Positions 52,332-62,289 of a DNA stretch of 64,000 nt are shown here, piece by piece. How positions within the stretch are numbered: the first letter of the stretch is position 1; each line of letters opens with the position of its first letter. Under the pieces are notes generated by a model that saw only the letters and a list, made by a program, of their open reading frames with translations, searched no databases and had not been told where the DNA came from. This DNA comes from an uncultured Paracoccaceae bacterium. GTDB lineage: Bacteria; Pseudomonadota; Alphaproteobacteria; Rhodobacterales; Rhodobacteraceae. The stretch covers positions 806,001 to 870,000 of the forward strand of contig CANNCO010000001.1 in the NCBI GenBank assembly GCA_947503175.1. Reading direction: 5' to 3'. Both the position numbers and the translations under genes were made by a program.

Positions 52332-52760
52332 ATGAGCGCGCTTGGACTGAAGATCATCGATGAATCCGTGCAGCAAGCGAATAGCTGGATCAACGAGGTG
52401 AACGAACGGACGGGATGGGAAAACAAGCAGCGATCCTACCGTCTGCTTAGATCGGTTCTTCATGCAGTTCGGGATCACCTTAGCCCCGATGAGGCGGCTC
52501 AGCTTGCCGCACAGATGCCGATAATGATCCGCGGAGTCTTTTACGAGGGCTGGGATCCATCGAAGACCCCGCGACGCGAGCGGACCCGCGAAGGGTTTCT
52601 TGCGCAGATCGCGCCGGATTTTGCGACCGATCCGCTGGGCGACGCAGAGGAGGCGGTGGGCGCCGTCCTCGATGTACTGGATGCGCGCATCTCCGAAGGT
52701 GAGATGGCCCATGTTCGCGCGACGTTTTCGAAGGATCTGCGAACTCTTTTCGCTTTCTGA
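52332..52760 (+). CDS. DUF2267 domain protein
   Basis: A 142-aa helical protein with the DUF2267 pattern: FxxWLNxV-like SWINEVNERTGWENKQRSYRLLRSVLHAVRDHLSPDEAAQLAAQMPIMIRGVFYEGWDP, then a second copy-like half (EAVGAVLDVLDARISEGEMAHVRATFSKDLRTLF). Function unknown; often associated with stress responses. GGAGG lies 6 nt before the ATG; a GTG two codons earlier is less likely. Confidence 0.82.
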   Translation: MSALGLKIIDESVQQANSWINEVNERTGWENKQRSYRLLRSVLHAVRDHLSPDEAAQLAAQMPIMIRGVFYEGWDPSKTPRRERTREGFLAQIAPDFATDPLGDAEEAVGAVLDVLDARISEGEMAHVRATFSKDLRTLFAF

Positions 52761-52838
52761 AGCGAACCTTTTTGCTTTTACCGCGTTGTCTCCTGACCGG
52801 ATGCCGCTATCGTGCGGTTCCGAGTCTGGAGACTGAGT

Positions 52839-53804
52839 GTGAGCGGATTACTTGCGTTGTTGGACGATGTCGCGGCGATCGCGAAAGTTGCGGCGGCATC
52901 GGTCGATGATGTCGTGGGTCAGGCGGTCAAAGCATCAAGCAAGGCTGCGGGTGCCGTTATAGACGACGCGGCGGTAACGCCGAAATACGTACATGGTTTT
53001 TCGGCAGATCGCGAACTTCCGATTGTCTGGAAAATCGCTCGAGGGTCGTTCTTTAACAAGCTGATCATCCTGTTGCCGGTTGCGCTGCTCCTTTCGGCGT
53101 TCGCCCCTTGGGCAATTGCACCGCTCCTGATGCTGGGTGGTGCCTATTTGTGCTTCGAGGGCGCCGAGAAAGTGTGGCATGTCCTGAATCCTCATGATCA
53201 CACCGAAGAAGATACCTATGAAGAAATGCTTGCTGATGCGCATCTTGAGGAAGAGAAGGTCAAGGGTGCGATCAAGACGGATTTCATCCTGTCGGCGGAA
53301 ATCATGACGATCACGCTTGCAGCCTTGCCAATCGGGATCTCTACCTGGTTTCAGGCCGGTGCATTGGCCGTGGCCGGGATCATCATCACCGTCGCTGTCT
53401 ATGGCGCTGTGGCGCTGATTGTTAAGGCCGATGATTTCGGACTGCATCTGGCCGCAGCGGGGCGGCTGGCCGCGACGCGCAGATTGGGGGAAGGGATCGT
53501 GCGTGGCATGCCCTATCTGATGACGTTGCTCGTTATCGTCGGCACTGCGGCCATGATCTGGGTTGGGGGTGCAATCATCGTACACGGTCTGGATGAGCTG
53601 GGGGTGCATATGCCCTACAAGATCATCCATGATATCGCCGCTGGCGTGGCGCAGGGCATCGGAGCGGCGGAGGGATTCATTGAATGGCTGGTGACGGCGG
53701 TTCTTGATGGTGTGGTCGGTCTTTGCGTTGGATTTGCACTGATTCCGCTGGTTCAGAAGGTCCTCAACCCGGTTGTCGCCCGGGTTGGCTCCGTCCTGCG
53801 CTGA
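52839..53804 (+). CDS. DUF808 family membrane protein
   Basis: A 321-aa inner-membrane protein with a GTG start (GGAG 7 nt upstream). It matches DUF808: GLLALLDDVAAIAKVAAASVDDV, KAAGAVIDDAAVTPKYVHGFSADRELPIVWKIARGSFFNKL, EGAEKVWH and GAIKTDFILSAEIMTITLAAL. Four or more hydrophobic segments follow. Function not established. A hairpin after the stop ends the transcript. Confidence 0.9.
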   Translation: MSGLLALLDDVAAIAKVAAASVDDVVGQAVKASSKAAGAVIDDAAVTPKYVHGFSADRELPIVWKIARGSFFNKLIILLPVALLLSAFAPWAIAPLLMLGGAYLCFEGAEKVWHVLNPHDHTEEDTYEEMLADAHLEEEKVKGAIKTDFILSAEIMTITLAALPIGISTWFQAGALAVAGIIITVAVYGAVALIVKADDFGLHLAAAGRLAATRRLGEGIVRGMPYLMTLLVIVGTAAMIWVGGAIIVHGLDELGVHMPYKIIHDIAAGVAQGIGAAEGFIEWLVTAVLDGVVGLCVGFALIPLVQKVLNPVVARVGSVLR

Positions 53805-53818
53805 GAACGACTTGGCAG

Positions 53819-53838
53819 GGGGCAGCCGATGCTGCCCC
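53819..53838. terminator. Hairpin between DUF808 and tkt genes
   Basis: GGGGCAGC (53819-53826) pairs perfectly with GCTGCCCC (53831-53838) around CGAT. No T-run on either side, so it is a weak or factor-assisted terminator for the convergent genes. Confidence 0.5.
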
Positions 53839-53886
53839 GGAATGCAACATCACCAGTTGAAACTTCTGTAGACCAAATCCGTCTGG

Positions 53887-55935
53887 TCAGGTTCGTGGAT
53901 CGGGCGCCCAATTCCCGTCAATCAGGTTGCGGGCCTTGTCCGCAACCGCTTCGGGTGTGATCCCAAATTCGCGGTAAAGATCGCTGATTGGGGCAGAGGC
54001 ACCAAACCCGTGCATTCCGATGAAGCCCGATTTCTCACGTTTGCCTCGCTCACCGAAAAGCCAGCGATCCCAGCCAAACCGCATGGCGGCCTCAACCGCG
54101 ATCCGCACCGGACCTGCGGGGAGAATCTTGCGACGATAGGCTTCGTCCTGTTCCTCGAAGAGTTCCCAGCAAGGCATCGAGACGACGCGCGTACCGATAC
54201 CATCAGCATGCAGGAGGTCGCGGGCCCTGAGCGCAATCTCGACCTCCGAGCCGGTTGCGATCAGGATCGCCTGACGTTTGCCTTCCGCTTCGGCAAGGAC
54301 GTAGGCACCCTGGGACGTAAGGTTGCGCGTTTTGTGCTCGGTCCGGACGGTTGGCAGACCCTGCCGGGTCAGGGACAGTACCGATGGTGTCTTGGTCGAG
54401 GAGAGCGCCAGTTCCCAGGCTTCTGCCGTTTCGATCGTATCCGCCGGGCGGAATACACGCATGTTCGGCGTTGCCCGGAGCATTGCCAGGTGTTCGACCG
54501 GTTGGTGGGTCGGACCGTCTTCTCCGAGGCCGATCGAGTCGTGTGTCATGACATAGACAGGGGCCACCTCCATGAGTGCCGAAAGTCGCATCGCGCCCCG
54601 TGCATAGTCGGTGAAGGTCATGAAAGTGCCCCCATAGGGCTTGATCCCGCCATGCAGCACCATGCCATTCATCGCAGCGGCCATACCGTGTTCGCGGATG
54701 CCGTAATGGATGTAGCGCCCCTTGCGGTTCTTGGAATTGAAAACTCCAAGGTCTGCCGTCAATGTGTTGTTCGAACCGGTGAGATCCGCAGAACCGCCGA
54801 TGGTTTCGGGCATGATCGGGTTGATGACTTCTAACACCATCTCGGATGACTTCCGCGTGGCAACCTTCGGTTGAGACTCCGAGACCTGCTTTTTCAGAGC
54901 GCGGATCACACCCGGCAGTTTCTTGTGTGGCGCTCCGCCCATCACACGGGCGATCTCGGCCTGACGGCTTGCGGAAAGACCTGCAACCCGTTCCTCCCAT
55001 GCAAGGCGTTCGGTTCCTCCGCGAGACCCGATTGCCTCCCAGGCAGATTTGATGTCTGCCGGGATCTCAAACGGGCCGTAGGGCCAGCCATAGATATCGC
55101 GTGTGGCCTGAATCTCATCGGGACCGAGCGGCGAGCCGTGCGCCTTGGCCGTGTCCTGTTTGTTAGGCGCGCCAAAGCCGATATGCGTCTTGCAGGCAAT
55201 CATCGTCGGTTTCTTCGACGTCTTGGCCTTGGTCAGGGCCGCGTCGATATCTTCGGGGTCATGCCCGTCACATGACAGAACCTGCCAGCCCGCGGCCTGA
55301 AAGCGTTTCGGCTGATCGGTGATGTCCGAAAGCGAGATTTCGCCGTCGATCGAGATGTTGTTGTCGTCCCAAAGAACAATGAGCTTGGAAAGCCGTTGCA
55401 TGCCGGCAAGCCCGATCGCCTCGTGACTGATGCCTTCCATCAGGCAACCGTCACCCGCGATGACATAGGTGTGGTGATCTACGGCCTTGCGCCCGAAGCG
55501 GGCCCGCAATGCTTCTTCCGCAATCGCAAAACCAACGGCATTGGCGAGGCCTTGGCCCAGCGGACCGGTTGTTGTTTCAATGCCTTTGGCGTGGCCGTAT
55601 TCGGGGTGGCCGGCGGTCTTGGACCCCCACTGCCGGAAGTTCTTCAGTTCTTCCAGCGTCATGTCCTTGTAACCCGTCAGATGCAGCAACGCATAGAGCA
55701 GCATCGAGCCATGACCGGCCGACAGAATGAACCGGTCGCGATCCGCCCAATCCGGCGCCGAGGCATCGAATTTGAGATGCTTTTCGAACAGCACGGTGGC
55801 AACATCGGCCATACCCATTGGCATCCCCGGATGGCCTGAATTCGCCGCCTGAACAGCGTCCATCGCAAGGGTGCGGATCGCTGTGGCGCGGGCCCAATGG
55901 TCGGGGTGAAGCTCTTTCAGTGTCGGGATGTCCAA
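53887..55935 (-). CDS. tkt: Transketolase
   Basis: Transfers two-carbon units in the pentose phosphate pathway using thiamine diphosphate. A 682-aa protein with [50 protein letters not shown], the cofactor motif [18 protein letters not shown]...[11 protein letters not shown], and [13 protein letters not shown] and [21 protein letters not shown] in the pyrimidine domain. The start is TTG, because no ATG lies near the conserved N terminus and GAGAGGA sits 7 nt upstream of TTG. Neighbour of the divergent coiled-coil/zapA pair, as in relatives. Confidence 0.95.
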   Translation of the reverse strand: MDIPTLKELHPDHWARATAIRTLAMDAVQAANSGHPGMPMGMADVATVLFEKHLKFDASAPDWADRDRFILSAGHGSMLLYALLHLTGYKDMTLEELKNFRQWGSKTAGHPEYGHAKGIETTTGPLGQGLANAVGFAIAEEALRARFGRKAVDHHTYVIAGDGCLMEGISHEAIGLAGMQRLSKLIVLWDDNNISIDGEISLSDITDQPKRFQAAGWQVLSCDGHDPEDIDAALTKAKTSKKPTMIACKTHIGFGAPNKQDTAKAHGSPLGPDEIQATRDIYGWPYGPFEIPADIKSAWEAIGSRGGTERLAWEERVAGLSASRQAEIARVMGGAPHKKLPGVIRALKKQVSESQPKVATRKSSEMVLEVINPIMPETIGGSADLTGSNNTLTADLGVFNSKNRKGRYIHYGIREHGMAAAMNGMVLHGGIKPYGGTFMTFTDYARGAMRLSALMEVAPVYVMTHDSIGLGEDGPTHQPVEHLAMLRATPNMRVFRPADTIETAEAWELALSSTKTPSVLSLTRQGLPTVRTEHKTRNLTSQGAYVLAEAEGKRQAILIATGSEVEIALRARDLLHADGIGTRVVSMPCWELFEEQDEAYRRKILPAGPVRIAVEAAMRFGWDRWLFGERGKREKSGFIGMHGFGASAPISDLYREFGITPEAVADKARNLIDGNWAPDPRT

Positions 55936-56105
55936 GGGAAGGTCCTCTCTGTCGGCAGGCCGGTCTGTGTTATGCGCCCTGATAACAGCCTTGCCCCTGA
56001 GTTCAAGAAGCGAGCGAATTGCTTGGGGGTCGAAATCAGATGTCATTCGGATAAACTCGGAATTGGGCCGGACGAAACGATTCGAAATGATAAGGACGGA
56101 GGGGC

Positions 56106-56567
56106 ATGAGCGATATTGGAGAGCTTGAGCAGCGGATCGCTGCGGCATTGGACCGGATTGGTGCCGGTTTAAGCGCGATGGGCGGCAATGATGCGCAATC
56201 GCTGGCAGATGAGCTTGCCGCGGAACGGGCAGCAAATGCGCAGCTGGAGGAACGCGTCCGCGCAATCAAGGAGCGTCAGGAAACGCAGGTGGCCGAGCTT
56301 CAGGATGAAGTCGGCGGATTACGGGCAATGATCGAAGAGACCGATGCCGATCTGAGGCGTCTTCGGTCAGTGAATTCAGAGTTGCGGGCATCGAACGCGG
56401 CGCTGAGAAAAGCGAATGCGGCGGGGCTGGCTGATGCCGAGCTGGTGAACAAAGCATTGGAGGCGGAACTCGAATCGCTGCGCGCCCTGCAAGATGGCGA
56501 CAGGTCCGAGATCGACCGCGCCTTGTCCTATCTGGAGCCGATGCTGAAGGAGGCCGCAAATGCCTGA
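56106..56567 (+). CDS. Coiled-coil protein upstream of zapA
   Basis: A 153-aa cytoplasmic protein, almost entirely coiled coil (about residues 30-145, rich in Ala, Glu, Leu and Arg; [31 protein letters not shown]). No enzymatic motif. It overlaps zapA by 8 nt and is transcribed with it, which suggests a structural role with ZapA at the division ring. GGAGGGGC precedes the ATG. Confidence 0.75.
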   Translation: MSDIGELEQRIAAALDRIGAGLSAMGGNDAQSLADELAAERAANAQLEERVRAIKERQETQVAELQDEVGGLRAMIEETDADLRRLRSVNSELRASNAALRKANAAGLADAELVNKALEAELESLRALQDGDRSEIDRALSYLEPMLKEAANA

Positions 56568-56955
56568 GGTCACAATCACAATCGGGGGCCGCGACTTTGA
56601 AGTTGCCTGCCAGGAAGGTGAGGAACACTTTCTGAGATCGGCGGCACAGATGCTTGACACCGAGGCGCAAACTCTTCTGAGCCAGATCGGGCGGATGCCG
56701 GAAAGCCGGATGCTTTTGATGGCGGGTTTGCTGCTGGCTGACAAGGCGGCGGGGGCCGATGACCGTGTTCGCGCAATGGAAAAGAAATTCGGCGCATTGC
56801 AGGCGGAACTCGAAGAGGCGCGTGAGGCTGCGATGACTCCCAATACGGTCGAAGTTGCGCGTATTCCCACGGAAGTCACCGATACGCTTGCCGAACTTGC
56901 CGCGCAGGCTGAAGCGATTGCTGACACGGTGGAAGAGCGCGCGGGCGCGGCCTGA
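56560..56955 (+). CDS. zapA: Cell division protein ZapA
   Basis: A 131-aa FtsZ-ring stabiliser. The N-terminal ZapA domain reads VTITIGGRDFEVACQEGEEHFLRSAAQMLDTEAQTLLSQIGRMPESRMLLMAGLLLADK (about 4-62). A coiled-coil tail follows (RAMEKKFGALQAELEEAREAA). Its length is normal for alphaproteobacterial ZapA. Followed after 6 nt by a small membrane-protein gene. Confidence 0.88.
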   Translation: MPEVTITIGGRDFEVACQEGEEHFLRSAAQMLDTEAQTLLSQIGRMPESRMLLMAGLLLADKAAGADDRVRAMEKKFGALQAELEEAREAAMTPNTVEVARIPTEVTDTLAELAAQAEAIADTVEERAGAA

Positions 56956-56961
56956 CGCGCC

Positions 56962-57495
56962 ATGGCGCTCGACCAGCTTTCTGTCGTTGCGGAGCTTGTT
57001 GCAGCTTTTGCTGTCGTTTGTTCACTTGTTTTTCTTGGATACGAGCTTCGGGAAGGCAACAGACAAGCGCGTCTGTCGAACTGGCGTGAGCTTCTCGAAG
57101 CATTGCGCGAGTTCAAGTCGCAGACCAATGATCTGTCATTCGCCGAGATGATCGAGCGCGGGCACAAGGACTTTGCCGCGCTAGAATCGCATGAAAAGCG
57201 GGCGTTCGGGCTTTACCTGGAACAGGGCATTCATGTGTATGGCAACTTCAACAAGCATACAGGGCGGATACCGCCCGGATATGTCGGGCTTGAAGATGCC
57301 CTGGAGAACTCGTTGACTGATCTGCTTACGACCCCGGGAGCCCGGGCCTGGTGGGAAGAGGCGAGGGGCCGCAAACGCCTGATGTCGGCGACGATTTCCA
57401 GGGTCGACAAACTGATGTCGGAGACCCCGCGCGTCTCCAACGCGCCTGCGGTGCGGGTCGGCGCCCCGGGAAAGCCCGTGGGGCGCCGTGTCTAA
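56962..57495 (+). CDS. Small membrane-anchored protein of unknown function
   Basis: A 177-aa protein with one N-terminal membrane segment (about 7-27, SVVAELVAAFAVVCSLVFLGYEL) and a soluble cytoplasmic part (REGNRQARLSNWRELLEALREFKSQTNDLSFAEMIERG...). The pattern resembles a group of short one-helix bacterial proteins often found on their own; no function known. It lies 6 nt after zapA. It converges with grxD with only 2 nt between stop codons. Confidence 0.7.
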   Translation: MALDQLSVVAELVAAFAVVCSLVFLGYELREGNRQARLSNWRELLEALREFKSQTNDLSFAEMIERGHKDFAALESHEKRAFGLYLEQGIHVYGNFNKHTGRIPPGYVGLEDALENSLTDLLTTPGARAWWEEARGRKRLMSATISRVDKLMSETPRVSNAPAVRVGAPGKPVGRRV

Positions 57496-57497
57496 AA

Positions 57498-57857
57498 TCA
57501 GGCGTTTGCTTCGCGGATCTTCTCGGCAGCATCCTTGTCGTATGTGACGCCTTTTTCTTCGAACAAGGTATCCAGTTCGCCGGACAGGGTCATTTCGGTA
57601 ACGATATCGCAGCCGCCCACAAATTCGCCTTTGACGTATAGTTGCGGCACAGTCGGCCAGTCCGAATAGTCTTTGACCCCCTGACGGATCGCATCATCTT
57701 CGAGAACGTTCACGTCGGCGTAGTCGATGCCCATATAGTTCAGGACTCCAGCGACGCGAGAGGAGAACCCACATTGCGGCATCATCTTGGTGCCCTTCAT
57801 GAACAATACCACGTCGTTCTTTGTGACAGTGTCCTTGATCTGGTCTTCAGCGGTCAT
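57498..57857 (-). CDS. grxD: Monothiol glutaredoxin, Grx4/GrxD type
   Basis: A 119-aa monothiol glutaredoxin that carries [2Fe-2S] clusters with glutathione and BolA partners. The CGFS site is residues 29-32 in KGTKMMPQCGFSSRVAGVLN, with SDWPTVPQLYVKGEFVGGCDIVTEM completing the fold. Start MTAEDQIKD. The upstream genes on this strand are a small membrane protein (overlap 11 nt) and bolA; BolA and GrxD form a known heterocomplex. Confidence 0.95.
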   Translation of the reverse strand: MTAEDQIKDTVTKNDVVLFMKGTKMMPQCGFSSRVAGVLNYMGIDYADVNVLEDDAIRQGVKDYSDWPTVPQLYVKGEFVGGCDIVTEMTLSGELDTLFEEKGVTYDKDAAEKIREANA

Positions 57858-58107
57858 TCCTTTTGCCTTTCTGCCTGGGCACAAAGCCCTTTGCGTATTC
57901 CTGTGGATCCTTGGGAACACGGAAGCTGGACTGATGTCCGCCGCCGCCGCCGCCCGAAAAATAGCTTGAATCGACTACATGATGGCCTTGCCCCGGTTCG
58001 GATCCGCGTTCCGACTTGCCTTCGTTCCGCATGACAATCACGGCCCGCACGAAAAGCACAATCAGGATCAGTGCTGAAATGACTGCGATTGTGCCGAAGG
58101 TCGTCAT
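57847..58107 (-). CDS. Small membrane protein between bolA and grxD
   Basis: An 86-aa protein with one N-terminal membrane helix (TIAVISALILIVLFVRAVIV, about 6-25), then a hydrophilic tail with Gly-rich SSYFSGGGGGG and PKDPQEYAKGFVPRQKGK. No family recognised. It overlaps bolA by 4 nt and grxD by 11 nt, so all three are translated together; a link to cluster handling at the membrane is only inference. Confidence 0.72.
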   Translation of the reverse strand: MTTFGTIAVISALILIVLFVRAVIVMRNEGKSERGSEPGQGHHVVDSSYFSGGGGGGHQSSFRVPKDPQEYAKGFVPRQKGKRNDR

Positions 58108-58346
58108 TCGGGCACCTTGGTAGTCAGGGCCAGCGCATGAAGGGCACCGTCTTTGCCATCCATCGCACCCTTGAGTGCCGCATAGACCGCGCGCTGCTGC
58201 TGAACACGGTTCTGGCCCCGGAAGCTCTCATCCACGACTTCAGCTGCATAGTGATTTCCGTCGCCCGCAAGATCCGTGATCGTGATGGTCGCTTTCGGAA
58301 AGCCCGCGCGGATCAGATCCTCGATATCCTGAGCTTTCATGGCCAT
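58104..58346 (-). CDS. bolA: BolA family protein
   Basis: An 80-aa BolA-type protein: MKAQDIEDLIRAGFPKATITITDLAGDGNHYAAEVVDESFRGQNRVQQQRAVYAALKGAMDGKDGALHALALTTKVPE contains the FRGQNRVQQQRAVY helix and the LHALALTT strand, including the conserved histidine. It partners with GrxD in iron-sulfur regulation. Start MAMKAQ is set by GGAGG about 10 nt upstream. It follows purL by 66 bp. Confidence 0.93.
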   Translation of the reverse strand: MAMKAQDIEDLIRAGFPKATITITDLAGDGNHYAAEVVDESFRGQNRVQQQRAVYAALKGAMDGKDGALHALALTTKVPE

Positions 58347-58412
58347 GAACTGGTTTCCTCCTGTGCGCGTTAAGAATGTAAGCAAGCTGCGTATTGCCCG
58401 CAAGGGATGCTA

Positions 58413-60599
58413 CTAACTCTTCATCGGTGTCTGAGTTTCGAGGCCGAGTGCTTTGGCGAAAGCAGTCTTATGAACGGCAGTCAACTCTGAGAGACTGGCG
58501 GCATCGCTTCCGAAACGAATGTCTTGCCCGCCAAAAGTCCCGACCTGAGCAAGGGGTATGTTCGAGGCACTTGCCGCTTCAAGGAGCCGGTCCGCGTTCT
58601 CGGGACTTGCCGCAATCAAGTAGCGACCCTGATCTTCGCCAAAGAGAGCGCCTGTATCTTCGGTTTCCAGAGCGAGGCCGACGCCAGCCGAACCCGCCAT
58701 CTCGAATGCGGCCAGCGCGAGGCCACCATCGGCCAGATCGGTACAGGCCGCGATATGCCGCGCGTGATTGCGAACGAACTCACCATGGCGTCGTTCTGCA
58801 TCGAGATCGACCCGTGGCGCATCGCCTGCCTCGCGCCCGAACGCTTCGGCCAGAAGCGCAGACTGGCCCATATGGCCTGAGGTCACCCCCAGAAGGAGGG
58901 CGACATGGCCGGATGCAGCAGATCCCGAGATCAGCTTGTCGGGATGATCGATCAAGCCCACAGCGCCGATTGTCGGCGTTGGATCGATGGCCTGTCCGTC
59001 GGTCTCGTTATAGAGTGAGACGTTGCCTGAAACGATTGGCATGTCGAGTGCGAGACAGGCCGCACCTATGCCCTGGATCGCACCGACAAACTGGCCCATG
59101 ATTTCGGGTCTTTCCGGATTGCCGAAGTTCATGTTGTCCGTAGTGGCCAGCGGCCGGGCGCCAACCGCGCAGAGATTGCGAAAGGCTTCGGCCACGGCCT
59201 GCTTGCCGCCTTCGACGGGGTTGGCCCTGACATAACGCGGGGTGACATCGGATGTGAACGCCAGCATCTTTTCCGTGCCGTGCACCCGCACAATCCCGGC
59301 GCCCAGCCCCGGCGCGCGAACCGTATCGGCCAGCACCATGCTGTCATACTGATCGTAGACCCAAGCCTTGGAGGCATAGTTTGGCGACGCGAGCAGGGCG
59401 CGCAGCCCGTCGATAGGTCTGATCTCGGGAACATCGCCGATGGGAATGCTGGAGTTACGGATCAGGTGTGGACGGTCGTATTCGGGTGCTGCGCCAGACA
59501 GGGGAGCGAGCGGCAAGTCCGCTTTCACTTCGCCGCCATGCATGATCAGAAACCGGTCTTCGGCCAGGGTTTCACCGACAATGGCGAAGTCGAGGTCCCA
59601 TTTTTCGAAGATTGCGCGCGCGACGTCTTCTTTTTCGGGTCGCAAAACCATGAGCATGCGTTCCTGAGATTCCGAAAGCATCATCTCGTAGGCGGTCATG
59701 CCGGCTTCACGAACGGGCACACGATCAAGGTCAAGCTTGACGCCGAGTCCGCCCTTGTCACCCATCTCGACGGCAGAGCATGTAAGCCCCGCCGCGCCCA
59801 TGTCTTGAATGGAGATGACGGCGCCGGTCTGCATCAGTTCAAGGCAGGCTTCAAGGAGGCGCTTTTCGGTGAAAGGATCGCCCACCTGCACAGTCGGGCG
59901 CTTTTCTTCGATCGTGTCGTCGAACTCTGCGCTGGCCATTGTGGCGCCACCAACGCCGTCGCGGCCGGTTTTTGCGCCCAGATAGACCACGGGCATGCCG
60001 ACGCCTGATGCGGCGGAATAGAAAATACTGTCAGCGTCGGCAATTCCTGCTGCGAAGGCATTCACCAGACAGTTGCCGTTATAGGAGGAGTGAAAACGTA
60101 CCTCGCCACCAACCGTCGGAACACCGAAAGCATTTCCGTAACCTCCGATCCCTTCAACGACGCCTGATACAAGTCGCGATGTCTTGGGGTGAGAAGGCTC
60201 TCCAAAAGACAGTGAATTCATCGCGGCAACCGGGCGCGCGCCCATCGTGAAGACGTCGCGCAGGATACCGCCCATTCCGGTCGCGGCGCCCTGATGAGGT
60301 TCGATGTAAGACGGATGGTTGTGGCTTTCCATCTTGAATACCACCGCCTGACCGTCGCCGATGTCGACAACGCCCGCATTTTCACCCGGACCGCAGATCA
60401 CCTGGGGGCCCTCTGTCGGAAGGGTACGGAGCCATTTCTTTGAAGATTTGTAGGAACAATGCTCGTTCCACATTGCCGAAAAGATACCGAGTTCCGTAAA
60501 CGTCGGCGGACGACCGATAATTCCCAGCAACCGCTCGTATTCATCTGGTTTCAGGCCATGGGCCTCGATCAGATCGGGCGTGATCTCTGGTTCGGTCAT
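58413..60599 (-). CDS. purL: Phosphoribosylformylglycinamidine synthase subunit PurL
   Basis: Purine synthesis step 4; ATP-dependent amidation with PurQ and PurS. A 728-aa protein with both AIR-synthase-type repeats: [91 protein letters not shown] and [13 protein letters not shown], then [16 protein letters not shown]. Length is typical of the short PurL type. It is followed by bolA and grxD, the usual Rhodobacterales order. Confidence 0.96.
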   Translation of the reverse strand: MTEPEITPDLIEAHGLKPDEYERLLGIIGRPPTFTELGIFSAMWNEHCSYKSSKKWLRTLPTEGPQVICGPGENAGVVDIGDGQAVVFKMESHNHPSYIEPHQGAATGMGGILRDVFTMGARPVAAMNSLSFGEPSHPKTSRLVSGVVEGIGGYGNAFGVPTVGGEVRFHSSYNGNCLVNAFAAGIADADSIFYSAASGVGMPVVYLGAKTGRDGVGGATMASAEFDDTIEEKRPTVQVGDPFTEKRLLEACLELMQTGAVISIQDMGAAGLTCSAVEMGDKGGLGVKLDLDRVPVREAGMTAYEMMLSESQERMLMVLRPEKEDVARAIFEKWDLDFAIVGETLAEDRFLIMHGGEVKADLPLAPLSGAAPEYDRPHLIRNSSIPIGDVPEIRPIDGLRALLASPNYASKAWVYDQYDSMVLADTVRAPGLGAGIVRVHGTEKMLAFTSDVTPRYVRANPVEGGKQAVAEAFRNLCAVGARPLATTDNMNFGNPERPEIMGQFVGAIQGIGAACLALDMPIVSGNVSLYNETDGQAIDPTPTIGAVGLIDHPDKLISGSAASGHVALLLGVTSGHMGQSALLAEAFGREAGDAPRVDLDAERRHGEFVRNHARHIAACTDLADGGLALAAFEMAGSAGVGLALETEDTGALFGEDQGRYLIAASPENADRLLEAASASNIPLAQVGTFGGQDIRFGSDAASLSELTAVHKTAFAKALGLETQTPMKS

Positions 60600-60659
60600 G
60601 GAGGCTCCCCGTGTCGTCGCGGGACCTCTTATGACATGCGCGCGGCGGGGGAAAGAGGA

Positions 60660-61010
60660 TCAGGGCGCGTCGTTTGCCAGGATGTCTCCCAAAGCGCGGC
60701 GTGAAAGCATCAGCGTGATCGGAACACGGGGATCAACCGGTTCAGGTACGGTCAGTGTCAGTTCGCCAGAGTTGAAGCCAACACCCTTGTCCAGGGCGAT
60801 CTGCAGTACCATGACACGAGGACCGCCCGACCACGCCGAGATGACATGACCGATCGTCATGCCGTCGGACAGGATGACCGTGCTGCCTTGGAGAGTAGCC
60901 ACTGCCGGTCGTTCTTGAAGCTCGGCACCGGCTGGCATCGGACGCGGCTGCACTTCAAAAGGGAAAACAACGCAGAACGCGAATAGCGTTATGCCAATCA
61001 GCCGGACCAT
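60660..61010 (-). CDS. Small exported protein of unknown function
   Basis: A 116-aa protein with a signal peptide (VRLIGITLFAFCVVFPFEVQP) and a small beta-rich mature part (ATLQGSTVILSDGMTIGHVISAWSGGPRVMVLQIALDKG), loosely like PRC-barrel segments. The start MVRLIG is chosen because GGGGGC precedes it; an ATG 12 codons upstream is possible. No family recognised. It sits upstream of purL on the same strand. Confidence 0.62.
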   Translation of the reverse strand: MVRLIGITLFAFCVVFPFEVQPRPMPAGAELQERPAVATLQGSTVILSDGMTIGHVISAWSGGPRVMVLQIALDKGVGFNSGELTLTVPEPVDPRVPITLMLSRRALGDILANDAP

Positions 61011-61116
61011 GCCCCCACATCCCCAAGTCGTACGACGTATCTTCAAAGTCTATCGGGTTTCGCAGACTCATGCACGTTTGCAATCGAAACAGCCCGTTTC
61101 GAACTTGGCGACGCTT

Positions 61117-61148
61117 AAAAAAAAAGAGGCCGAGCATTAAGCTCGGCC
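61117..61148 (-). terminator. Strong Rho-independent terminator
   Basis: Perfect 8-bp stem with a 5-nt loop and a nine-T tail on the minus strand. It ends the LysR transcript and the small-RNA candidate. Confidence 0.9.
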
Positions 61149-61232
61149 CTAGTCCAACAGGGAGGTAACTCTGAAGGGATAATCAACCTTCAGTGTTAAC
61201 TTTGAATTAGTTTTCAATCTGCCTTAAATCAA
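61117..61232 (-). ncRNA. Candidate small RNA (about 80 nt) with own promoter and terminator
   Basis: On the minus strand TTGATT (61232-61227), a 17-nt spacer and TAATTC (61209-61204) form a promoter-like pair. A transcript starting near 61197 would hold hairpin CTGAAGG/CCTTCAG (61193-61171), then a single strand with ACCTCCCTG (61166-61158), then terminator GGCCGAGC/GCTCGGCC (61148-61128) followed by nine T (61125-61117). CCUCCC complements ribosome-binding sites. It is downstream of the lysR gene, so it could also be made from that 3' UTR. The rest of the gap shows no gene. Confidence 0.6.
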
Positions 61233-61287
61233 GACGCTTTGACGGAATTCTGTGCAGACCCGGTATGCAGTTTTTGCATGGCTCGTG

Positions 61288-62193
61288 TCATTCACCGGCT
61301 TCTGCCTTCTTTCGACGCCGGTGCGCAATGATTTCCTCAGTGACGAAGTCACGGAAGGCCGCGATCCGTTTCGATTGGCGTAACTCCTCTGGATAAGCCA
61401 GAAAAACGGGCACTTCGTTCGACTCCACCTCGGGCAAGACCCGTTCGAGGTTCGGGAAATCCTCTATGACGTAATCAGGCAAGACGCCGATGCCAAGGTT
61501 GGACAAGGCACCCTGCAAAACGCCGAAGTAGTTGTTTATGGTCAGAGTCGAGGGAACCTGATGGGTCAGCAGTTCCTGAACCAGTCTCGCGCCTGCGCTG
61601 ACCTGAAAAGACGTTGTGTTCTGGCAAATCAGCCGATGATCCGACAAATCTTCCATGACCTCCGGTCGCCCATGGGCATCCAGATAGTCGGGCGAGGCAT
61701 ACAGGCGCATGTGAACGCCCATGAGCCGCCTGCGGATTAGGTCGGCCTGGCTTGGCTCCTTCATACGGATTGCAACATCCGCCTCGCGCATCGGAAGATC
61801 GAGTACACGTTCCTCCAGCATCAGATCAATCTTCAGATCCGGGTACTTTTCATAGAGTTTTGGAAGACGTGGCACGAGCCAGAGCGAGCCAAAGCCCGTG
61901 GTCGTCGTTACCCGGAGTTCGCCAAAGACCTCTTCCTCGCTATCGCGAATCCGCGCCTCGGCTGTCTCGAGGCGGCGGTTCATGGCAGAGGTTGCGTCGA
62001 AAAGCAGCTCCCCCTGTTCGGTGAGAATCAAGCCGCGGGCATGGCGGTGGAACAGGGTGGTGTTCAGGCTTTCTTCCAGCGCCCTGATCTGGCGTGACAC
62101 GGCTGACTGAGACAAGTGCAGAGTATCGCCGGCATGGGTCAGACTGCCAGCATCGGCGACGGCATGAAATATTCTTAGCTTGTCCCAATCCAT
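61288..62193 (-). CDS. LysR family transcriptional regulator
   Basis: A 301-aa regulator. The N-terminal HTH is WDKLRIFHAVADAGSLTHAGDTLHLSQSAVSRQIRALEESLNTTLFHRHARGLILTEQGE (2-61). The effector domain follows (GELRVTTTTGFGSLWLVPRLPKLYEKYPDLKIDLML...). It diverges from the indolepyruvate oxidoreductase gene across 145 bp that hold a palindrome and a good promoter, so it is the likely regulator of that gene. Ligand unknown. Confidence 0.9.
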   Translation of the reverse strand: MDWDKLRIFHAVADAGSLTHAGDTLHLSQSAVSRQIRALEESLNTTLFHRHARGLILTEQGELLFDATSAMNRRLETAEARIRDSEEEVFGELRVTTTTGFGSLWLVPRLPKLYEKYPDLKIDLMLEERVLDLPMREADVAIRMKEPSQADLIRRRLMGVHMRLYASPDYLDAHGRPEVMEDLSDHRLICQNTTSFQVSAGARLVQELLTHQVPSTLTINNYFGVLQGALSNLGIGVLPDYVIEDFPNLERVLPEVESNEVPVFLAYPEELRQSKRIAAFRDFVTEEIIAHRRRKKAEAGE

Positions 62194-62289
62194 ATCGGCA
62201 GATTCAATCTTTGTTAGCGCCCAAACTCGGCACAGCCTTACACGGCGCGGATACCCGGATGCAAATGCACATATGTCGCGAAAATGATT

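Noticed and set aside
53871-53889. GACCA/TGGTC hairpin as tkt terminator
   Set aside because: Five-base stem, overlaps the coding end and has no T-run on the minus strand.
56956-57500. 6S RNA gene next to zapA
   Set aside because: A coding gene starts 6 nt after zapA and no long imperfect hairpin of 6S type is visible.
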